Source of the DNA: an uncultured Vampirovibrio sp.
GTDB lineage: Bacteria; Cyanobacteriota; Vampirovibrionia; Gastranaerophilales; Gastranaerophilaceae
Assembly (NCBI GenBank): GCA_910584405.1
Contig: CAJUAL010000001.1
Coordinates: 1-64,000 of the forward strand
Direction of reading: 5' to 3'
Length of the DNA stretch: 64,000 nt
This document shows positions 58,653 through 64,000 of the stretch, piece after piece. How positions within the stretch are numbered: position 1 is the first letter of the stretch; every line of letters starts with the position of its first letter. Both the position numbers and the translations under genes were made by a program. The notes below the pieces were generated by a model. It was given only the letters and a program-made list of their open reading frames with translations, ran no database searches and was not told where the DNA came from.

Positions 58653-59582
58653 ATGAAGGTTACCTCAGTAAACCACGCCCCGAATTTCAAAGCTTTTGAC
58701 GGTACAATTAATTTTGATGCCTCACCAAGTTTGACTGCTAAAAATAATGAAAAAAAGAAATATAAAGATCCTCTGACCAATTGGCCGTTAAGAGGTCTTG
58801 GTTATACTAATGATATCGGTATTGCCATAAATGAACTTGCTCCTGCAACAGCAAGATTGTTCTGGGTTCCTGCATTAATGTATTTTGGTGCAGATATTTA
58901 TGATAAATACAAAAACAAGGGTGATAAATATAAACCTAATGCTGCTCGTGCATTTAACCAAGCTATTTTCCAAGCTTGTGCAAGTATTATGTTCCCTGCA
59001 ATATTTGGACATATGGGTATGAGCTTGTTCTCAGCTATAGATAAGCGTAGAGGTGAAAAGCTTTCAACTAACGCGAAAGAACAAACCCTAAGATTTATCA
59101 AGAGTCACTCAGCTTTACATGATGTTTTAGAGGCCGGTAAAGATAAAAATGAAGTATTAGATAAATTTACTGAAAATTTTGATAAATTCTACAAACTTAA
59201 GAAAAAAGATTATTCTCGCAATAACTTTATCGTAAAAGCTTATGATAAATTATTGGCAAATTGTCATAGAGGTGCCGTAGCAAATTCTAATGAGATAAGA
59301 ATTAAGGATTATGCTAAACGTCAGTTCCTTGAAGTTCTTGATAACTGTCAAAATGCCGAAATTGCAGAAAAAGTTCTTGATAAAAAGATTTTCAAACTTA
59401 AAGCCTGGAAGTCAGCCGGTGCATTTACCGCCATTATTTTGACAGCAAGCGCGGTTGATAAGTTTGTTGAAAAAGTTATAATTAAGAAGTTTGTTAAACC
59501 TATTCAAAGCAGTTTGCAATCTCAAAAAATGTCTTTTAACGACTTTAATGAGAAAAGAGCTAAAAAAACAGAGCAAAAATAA
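58653..59582 (+). CDS. Lineage-specific membrane protein with N-terminal PNFKAFDG motif
   Basis: A 309-residue protein not known to me. The N-terminus has APNFKAFDGTINFDA, then TNWP, and a hydrophobic region RLFWVPALMYFGADIYDK; FQACASIMFPAIFGHMGM and GAFTAIILTASAVDKFVE are further hydrophobic segments, the last near the C-terminus. The order of features resembles the 447-residue protein at 10635, so they probably belong to one family. AGGAGAA stands before the ATG and a good promoter lies upstream. Its stop is 1 base from that of the convergent XRE gene. Confidence 0.58.
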   Translation: MKVTSVNHAPNFKAFDGTINFDASPSLTAKNNEKKKYKDPLTNWPLRGLGYTNDIGIAINELAPATARLFWVPALMYFGADIYDKYKNKGDKYKPNAARAFNQAIFQACASIMFPAIFGHMGMSLFSAIDKRRGEKLSTNAKEQTLRFIKSHSALHDVLEAGKDKNEVLDKFTENFDKFYKLKKKDYSRNNFIVKAYDKLLANCHRGAVANSNEIRIKDYAKRQFLEVLDNCQNAEIAEKVLDKKIFKLKAWKSAGAFTAIILTASAVDKFVEKVIIKKFVKPIQSSLQSQKMSFNDFNEKRAKKTEQK

Positions 59583-59583
59583 C

Positions 59584-59808
59584 TTATTTTTCTAATTCTG
59601 TAAATGTTGAAAAAAATTCTGCAATAGAAATACCAAAACCTTTGCAGATAGCCTCAACGGTAGATAATCTTATATCTCGTTGAGCTTTTTCGGCATATGT
59701 AATACAGCTTTTCGATAAATCTGAATACCAGGCAAGTTTTTCTGCTGTCAGGTGTTTTTGTGTTCTTAAGTCTTTAATTCTTGCTGATATTTTTTCATTA
59801 ATATTCAT
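59584..59808 (-). CDS. XRE-family regulator paired with prepilin 4
   Basis: A 74-residue HTH protein: ISARIKDLRTQKHLTAEKLA, WYSDLSKSCITYAEKAQRDI, RLSTVEAICKGFGISIAEFF. GAGGT stands 9 bases before the ATG. It is divergent from prepilin 4 across 99 bases, in which the 9-mer ATGTTRATA or its complement occurs four times. Dedicated repression of the prepilin gene and itself is likely, by inference. Confidence 0.83.
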   Translation of the reverse strand: MNINEKISARIKDLRTQKHLTAEKLAWYSDLSKSCITYAEKAQRDIRLSTVEAICKGFGISIAEFFSTFTELEK

Positions 59809-59809
59809 A

Positions 59810-59887
59810 ATGTTGATACCTCTATGTTAATACCTTGACTTTAGTATCAATATTAAGTATATTAATTAACAATGTTAGTATTAACAT
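59810..59887. promoter_or_regulatory. Four operator-like 9-mers between prepilin 4 and its XRE gene
   Basis: ATGTTGATA (59810-59818), ATGTTAATA (59824-59832), and on the other strand sense TATCAATAT (59845-59853) and TATTAACAT (59879-59887), with a diverged fifth, ATGTTAGTA (59872-59880). The pattern flanks both starts. Confidence 0.55.
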
Positions 59888-59907
59888 TGTGAACATGGAG
59901 GGCTCGA

Positions 59908-60582
59908 ATGACCGAAAAGATTTTTACTAGTACCTCGGAAGGTTTTACTCTTGCAGAGGTATTGATTACGCTTGGAATTATAGGTGTTGTTGCTGCAGTA
60001 ACAATCCCTAACTTAATACAAAAGAATTTTGAAAGACGTGTTATCTCAACGTTAAAAGAAACTCAGTCAATACTTGCTCAAGCTTTCAGGTTATCCCAAG
60101 AAGAATACGGTGAAGTTGAAGGTTGGGGACTTGTTCAATATTCAGGTGAATCAGCATCGCTTATTGCTAATAATTTAAGACCGTTTATGAAAATCTCATT
60201 GGATTGCGGGCTTAATGATACAAATAGAAGATGTGTTCAAGGTACGTATTTAATGTTAAACGGAGAAAAATATAATATTGATTATGCAACTGCTAGTAAT
60301 TATTATAAAATTGCACTATTAAACGGAAGTTCAATATGGTGGAGAGCAGCTCAAGAAAATGATGCTTTAATCTATTTTTGGATAGATATAAACGGCAAAC
60401 AGCTTCCAAATACTTTTGGTAAAGATTTGTTTATGTTTTCATATGCAAACGGCAATGTTGTCCCAAATGGTTCGCCGTTTTCATCGCATGATGCAAGACA
60501 ACATTGTATAAAAGGTAAAAGTACAGGCTGGGGTTGTGCTTATTACGTTATTATGCAAGGAAATATGAATTATTTACATTAA
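59908..60582 (+). CDS. Prepilin-like protein 4
   Basis: The 224-residue protein has a 12-residue leader ending in G12, then FTLAEVLITLGIIGVVAAV. The globular part contains SLDCGLNDTNRRCVQG, the shared element WIDINGKQLPNTFGKDLFMF and GWGCAYYVIMQGN; it lacks the D-Y-F-K tail of prepilins 2 and 3. GGAGGG precedes the ATG. It is the only one of the four on the plus strand, with its XRE partner upstream on the minus strand, so the back-to-back order is kept. Probable minor pilin. Confidence 0.85.
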   Translation: MTEKIFTSTSEGFTLAEVLITLGIIGVVAAVTIPNLIQKNFERRVISTLKETQSILAQAFRLSQEEYGEVEGWGLVQYSGESASLIANNLRPFMKISLDCGLNDTNRRCVQGTYLMLNGEKYNIDYATASNYYKIALLNGSSIWWRAAQENDALIYFWIDINGKQLPNTFGKDLFMFSYANGNVVPNGSPFSSHDARQHCIKGKSTGWGCAYYVIMQGNMNYLH

Positions 60583-60637
60583 AAATGCCTGACAAATTTA
60601 AATATGATATAATATATTTAAGTATTTGGAGGATATT

Positions 60638-61237
60638 ATGAAATTACCTGAAAACATTGGGCAAAATGCAAGACAAGAACTTGAAAAATTGTTGTGCGGT
60701 AATAAAAACTTTATGAATGGTACACCTACTGCTAAAAATATGTGCCTTTCAACATTGCAAAAACTTGCACTTTATCAGGAACCTTATGCTTGTGTTTTAA
60801 GTTGCTCAGATTCGCGTGTTGTTCCTGAGATAATTTTTGACTGTGGAATCGGTGAGCTTTTTGTTGTTCGCGTTGCGGGAATTGCCGTTGGGCCTAATGT
60901 TTTGGAAAGTATAGAGTACGCTGTAAAGAAATTACATGTACCTTTATTGGTTTTGCTAGGTCATGATGATTGCGGGGTTATGACTTATGCTAACGAGCAT
61001 TATCCTGAAATGACAGAGAATTTCCAATCCATCTTAAAATGTGTTTATCCTGTTATTGACCATGCTGGGCAGTTAGATTGCAATAATAAATTTGCAAGAA
61101 AACATACCTTCTGGGTTGAAGATTATTTGATGAAAAATTCATCAATAATTAATTCAGCTGTAACAGAAGGTAGTTTATATATTGCGAAATGTCATTTTGA
61201 CCATGATAGCGGTGAAGTTTATTTAATTGAGAGGTAA
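60638..61237 (+). CDS. Beta-class carbonic anhydrase
   Basis: Zinc enzyme interconverting CO2 and bicarbonate. From the ATG at 60638, preceded by TGGAGG, the product has 199 residues. Zinc ligands C56, H109 and C112 (SCSDSRVVPE and LGHDDCGVM) and the D58-R60 dyad are present; NKNFMNG near the N-terminus and the VRVAGIAVGPNVLESIEYAV segment are typical. Supplying bicarbonate for carboxylation fits a fermenting cell with pckA. It follows prepilin 4 by 55 bases on the same strand but has its own A/T-rich upstream region. Confidence 0.94.
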   Translation: MKLPENIGQNARQELEKLLCGNKNFMNGTPTAKNMCLSTLQKLALYQEPYACVLSCSDSRVVPEIIFDCGIGELFVVRVAGIAVGPNVLESIEYAVKKLHVPLLVLLGHDDCGVMTYANEHYPEMTENFQSILKCVYPVIDHAGQLDCNNKFARKHTFWVEDYLMKNSSIINSAVTEGSLYIAKCHFDHDSGEVYLIER

Positions 61238-61277
61238 ATATATAAGGTGTAGGTACAATCTGCCAAGTGTAACAAAC

Positions 61278-61583
61278 TTATGCAATGTATTTCATAAGTT
61301 TATTCAGCAATTGGGCTTTTTGGTGAAATCCTGCAAATTCTGCGATTTTTTCACCGTCTTTTAGAAGCATAAATGTTGGAAAACCTTTTACTCCATACTT
61401 TTGAGCAATTTTAGGGCTTTCTTCGCAATCAACGATTCCAATCCACATATCTGAGTCTTTTAATTCTTCAAGCTCAATACGTTGTTTCATACAATAAGAA
61501 CACCATGTTGTGTAAAACTCGATAAGTTTAAGACCGTTTTTGGTTTCATTATCAAAATTTGATTCATCTAATTCTATAATCAT
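61278..61583 (-). CDS. Thioredoxin-like protein
   Basis: A 101-residue thioredoxin-fold protein with active site W27-C28-S-Y-C31; ordinary thioredoxin has Gly-Pro between the cysteines, so the redox potential probably differs. The cis-Pro is in VKGFPTFMLLKDG. Start at 61583 because AAAGGAGC precedes that ATG, although the frame is open for 17 more codons. It lies last in a minus-strand group with the DUF2971 gene (about 60 bases upstream). Confidence 0.9.
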   Translation of the reverse strand: MIIELDESNFDNETKNGLKLIEFYTTWCSYCMKQRIELEELKDSDMWIGIVDCEESPKIAQKYGVKGFPTFMLLKDGEKIAEFAGFHQKAQLLNKLMKYIA

Positions 61584-61645
61584 AAAAGCTCCTTTCGTTT
61601 TTGATATTATACCAGAATTAGAAAATCTTGACATGGTTAAGTAAG

Positions 61646-62557
61646 CTAATACCTTAACGGAATTTTAGAACGGAAAACTTCTTTATCTTGATAACCGTAA
61701 TTTAAAAGCATTCTGTTTGTGCTTGTGTAGAAAATGTTTTCATCAAAAGTCGGTCCGATGTTTATTGAAGATACAGAATCTTTTGAAAATTTGTATTCAA
61801 GATACGGTACAAACAGCCCGTTTTTTTCAACTACGCCTGTCGGCTTTGAACCTTCTGCTCCGAAAACGTTAACAATAACTATTCTGTATTCGTGTTCGTT
61901 TTTAAATTGAGGGTTTTTGAAGAAAATACTTACTATACTTAAAACATCAATCAATTCAAGCAGAATATTAAAAAGCTTAACTTCATTTGTTTTTTTACAG
62001 CTTAATGCACGTTCAAAAAGCATATTCCATTTTTTGAAGATTGCGTGGATAATTTTTATTTGTTTTTGTTTATCATAAATTACGCTTCCGTAAATCGGCA
62101 GGTAATCGTTATCAGTCATTTCTTTTATTAGTTTTTTCTTATCAAAACCGATATTATATCCGGTGTAACTTTTTCCCTTTGCGTAATTATTCCAAAGAGT
62201 CAGGTTATCTCCGTCAGTAGAGAATGATGTAGTAAAATATTCGAGCTTATTTTCAAAATCATTATCTCCGTCAACAATATGTTTGTATTTATTTGTAAAA
62301 TGGTTTTTGATTTTTCCGAATAAATCCTGATTAAGCCCTTCAGTTTCATTAATAAGATGCACGATGAGTCTGTAAGAATATGCGATTTCTTCTTTGTCAT
62401 TAAGATAAAGAGCATTAGAAAACCTTATAGCTCCGCAAGATAAAATATTCAAAAGTTTTTCGGGTTTTGTGTAATGATAAATTGTATAATTTATATCATT
62501 ATCAAGAATCTTTTTTATCTTGGGGATTTTTTCCAGTAAATTATCATAATAAGACAT
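61646..62557 (-). CDS. DUF2971 family protein
   Basis: A 303-residue protein with the DUF2971 pattern: TIYHYTKPEKLLNILSCGAI, RFSNALYLNDKEEI, YFTTSFSTDGDNLTLWNNYA and the later EHEYRIVIVN and SINIGPTFDE. The family is common in defence islands and accessory regions, but its biochemical role is unknown; the YTxxxxLxxIL start resembles ADP-ribosyltransferase-like folds (inference). GAGGT precedes the ATG. It is 40 bases after the 52-residue gene. Confidence 0.83.
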   Translation of the reverse strand: MSYYDNLLEKIPKIKKILDNDINYTIYHYTKPEKLLNILSCGAIRFSNALYLNDKEEIAYSYRLIVHLINETEGLNQDLFGKIKNHFTNKYKHIVDGDNDFENKLEYFTTSFSTDGDNLTLWNNYAKGKSYTGYNIGFDKKKLIKEMTDNDYLPIYGSVIYDKQKQIKIIHAIFKKWNMLFERALSCKKTNEVKLFNILLELIDVLSIVSIFFKNPQFKNEHEYRIVIVNVFGAEGSKPTGVVEKNGLFVPYLEYKFSKDSVSSINIGPTFDENIFYTSTNRMLLNYGYQDKEVFRSKIPLRY

Positions 62558-62597
62558 TCAAGAAACCTCGCAGACTATAACTTTATTATAACATATT

Positions 62598-62756
62598 TTA
62601 ATGTTTAATTGAAGCGTCCAGACGTTTTTTTATTTGTTGAATTTCTTCTTTAGTCAGATATTTTGCAATACGTGCAAATTCTTCCATAATATCCCAAGAG
62701 GTGTAATTTCCGCACTCGACTTTTTTAATCCATTCATTAACTTCTTTTGTAATCAT
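62598..62756 (-). CDS. 52-residue helical protein
   Basis: A short gene with a good ribosome site (TTAGGAGA) before the ATG at 62756. The product is charged and predicted helical: TKEVNEWIKKVECGNYTSWD, then MEEFARIAKYLTKEEIQQIK. No family is recognised. It lies 40 bases upstream of the DUF2971 gene on the same strand, so the two may be linked in function, and 31 bases after the terminator of the pil operon. Confidence 0.6.
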   Translation of the reverse strand: MITKEVNEWIKKVECGNYTSWDIMEEFARIAKYLTKEEIQQIKKRLDASIKH

Positions 62757-62780
62757 ATAATTCTCCTAACTCCACTAATA

Positions 62781-62812
62781 AAAACTACAGGTCAGGCATT
62801 TACCTGACCTGT
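62781..62812 (-). terminator. Terminator of the pilN-pilO operon
   Basis: Ten-base arms ACAGGTCAGG (62787-62796) and CCTGACCTGT (62803-62812), followed on the minus strand by AGTTTTTAT. Confidence 0.85.
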
Positions 62813-62820
62813 AAGACCTT

Positions 62821-63408
62821 TTATTTTTTTGCATATAATTTAACTTTAAAGTTTATCAAAAGTATTTTTTTGTTTTTCTTGTAAGGAACAATTTCAACTG
62901 ATTGGATATCAAGGAAATGTTCGTGTTTGTACATTTCTTTTAAGAAATTATCGTAATCTGAGTAATTACTGATCATTTCCATATTCAATCGAGCAACATT
63001 ATATTTTTCACCTGCTCCTTGAACAAAGTTATCATCTTTCGGGTCGTAATCATATTTGATTGAGCGAACCTTGATTTTATTTGCACGAACTAATTGTAAA
63101 ACTTCTGCAAATTCACCTGCGATAACGGCTTCTGTATCCATTCCGGATTCAATTGGTTTGTAGAATGGTTTATTAGCACTTTCGCTTTCTTTTTCTTTAG
63201 CTTTTTCTTCTGCTTCTTTTCTCTTATATTCGTCTAAAGTAGCTTGTTTTTGCTGAATGGTAGCATTTTTAGATTCAATTTCAGCTTGAAGGCTTGTAAG
63301 ATTGTTGTGATTTTCAATAATTTTTTGAATCCCGAAAATACAGCCGCCTATTATTGCAACTATTAGAAGAATTGATAAATAAAATTGTTTTAGTTTTTCT
63401 GTATCCAT
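62821..63408 (-). CDS. pilO: PilO-like type IV pilus inner-membrane assembly protein
   Basis: A 195-residue bitopic membrane protein: one transmembrane helix (FYLSILLIVAIIGGCIFGI, residues 9-27), a coiled coil (about 37-75), and a periplasmic ferredoxin-like domain (EFAEVLQLVRANKIKVRSIK; NVARLNMEMISNYSDYDNFL; LLINFKVKLYAK). This is the layout of PilO, which with PilN forms the alignment complex linking the motor PilM/PilC to the secretin. Sequence similarity is low, so the call rests on topology and the PilN-like gene 20 bases upstream. Confidence 0.72.
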   Translation of the reverse strand: MDTEKLKQFYLSILLIVAIIGGCIFGIQKIIENHNNLTSLQAEIESKNATIQQKQATLDEYKRKEAEEKAKEKESESANKPFYKPIESGMDTEAVIAGEFAEVLQLVRANKIKVRSIKYDYDPKDDNFVQGAGEKYNVARLNMEMISNYSDYDNFLKEMYKHEHFLDIQSVEIVPYKKNKKILLINFKVKLYAKK

Positions 63409-63428
63409 AATCTATCCTTTAAAAACGA

Positions 63429-64000
63429 TTAGTTAGACTCCGGTTCTGTTTGTTGATTATCACTTTGAGCCGGTTGTTTTTTGTTTTTATCATTATTATT
63501 GTTGTTGTTATCTTTTTCGTCTTTATTTTCTGAAGTTTTACCTGACAATTTGTCCATAAATGATTTTAATTGAGTATCATCCATGTTGGTTATTTCAAAA
63601 ATATACGGAGCGTTATCAACTGTTGATGCAGTATTACTGATAATTGTATCCAATGTTCCTGATTTTAAATCAAGTTTGCTGATACGTAATTTTGATTCTA
63701 AAAGTGATTCTTTAAGGTTTTTAAAGAATACGTAAACATCTTCAACAGTATCTGCGCAACCTTTTATGTTAATCATACCGTCATTGCCTGTCATAAAGTA
63801 TGTAAGGTAAAGATCTTTCGGTATTGATTCACCTAACGCTGCAAAGACTTTAATTTTTGTTGTGTTATTTTGTAAAACTCGTTCGATTTCAGCCAATGCA
63901 TCAAAGCCTGAGTCGCCGTTTTTGGATTCAAAAGCTTTAATTTCAGTATCTAATTGAGTTATTTGGTTATCAAGTTCTGAAATTTGGTTTTGGGCTGTTG
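63429..64000 (-). CDS. pilN: PilN-like pilus assembly protein, 5' end outside window
   Basis: The frame is open to the window edge, so the N-terminus with the expected membrane helix is missing. What is seen is a coiled coil (QISELDNQITQLDTEIKAFE) and a PilN-type periplasmic domain: LGESIPKDLYLTYFMTGNDG, INIKGCADTVEDVYVFFKNL and LLESKLRISKLDL. The C-terminal 40 residues are a low-complexity Asn/Lys/Asp/Gln tail, unusual for PilN. It is followed 20 bases later by the PilO-like gene; pilM probably lies upstream, outside the window. Confidence 0.75.
   Translation of the reverse strand, partial: TAQNQISELDNQITQLDTEIKAFESKNGDSGFDALAEIERVLQNNTTKIKVFAALGESIPKDLYLTYFMTGNDGMINIKGCADTVEDVYVFFKNLKESLLESKLRISKLDLKSGTLDTIISNTASTVDNAPYIFEITNMDDTQLKSFMDKLSGKTSENKDEKDNNNNNNDKNKKQPAQSDNQQTEPESN

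Noticed and set aside
1..64000. tRNA, rRNA, insertion sequences or phage genes
   Set aside because: No cloverleaf, rRNA-like stretch, transposase or phage structural gene was found on either strand by reading.

Overview
The window reads as a chromosome segment of a low-GC, Gram-negative-type bacterium from the non-photosynthetic side of the cyanobacterial lineage (Vampirovibrionia / Melainabacteria, most likely a gut Gastranaerophilales-like organism). This is inference. It rests on rpoC being split into rpoC1 and rpoC2 at the cyanobacterial position, with a very large insertion in rpoC2; on an LptF/LptG-type export permease that implies an outer membrane; on four prepilin-like genes plus pilN/pilO-like genes; and on the absence of any photosynthesis gene. 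No rRNA, tRNA, transposase, phage gene or CRISPR array was found.

Layout. Positions 1-10364 hold a surface-polysaccharide operon of seven tightly packed genes: a WbsX-like transferase, an RgpF-like protein, a GT4-methyltransferase fusion, ugd, a Stealth-DUF4422 fusion, glf and galE. The last steps supply UDP-glucuronate, UDP-galactose and UDP-galactofuranose. A free-standing 29-residue Met/Cys peptide gene follows. From 10.6 to 14.7 kb there are lineage-specific membrane and secreted proteins, a GDSL hydrolase, a PgeF-type enzyme and an EF-hand protein. The rpoB-rpoC1-rpoC2 operon fills 14.9-24.3 kb, with a structured leader and an odd GC-rich hairpin between rpoB and rpoC1.

At 24.3-26.0 kb an ATP-grasp ligase stands back to back with a protein carrying seven Thr...Gly-Glu-(Glu)-Gly-Gly motifs. 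This looks like an undescribed graspetide (side-chain-linked peptide) system and is the leading discovery candidate. Housekeeping genes follow: thrC, hom, rpmB, recA, a Mini-RNase III, an LptF/LptG permease, gatA, pckA, a ferredoxin and deoB. Between the ferredoxin and deoB lies a candidate type I toxin-antitoxin locus: a 26-residue hydrophobic peptide opposite a small RNA.

From 42.9 to 60.6 kb four prepilin-like genes each sit back to back with their own small XRE-family repressor-like gene, and each shared intergenic region has its own inverted repeats. Between them lie a cytoplasmic GAF histidine kinase, a HEAT-repeat protein, raiA, hsp20, a D-2-hydroxyacid dehydrogenase, ubiE/menG, mntP, an orphan OppD-type ATPase and metG. 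The right end has a carbonic anhydrase, a thioredoxin and the start of a pilN/pilO operon running off the window, which could build the machine that uses the prepilins.

A recurring feature is that many first genes have no Shine-Dalgarno site but a -10 box exactly 6 bases before the ATG, which suggests that leaderless mRNAs are common here. Several starts were chosen on that basis.
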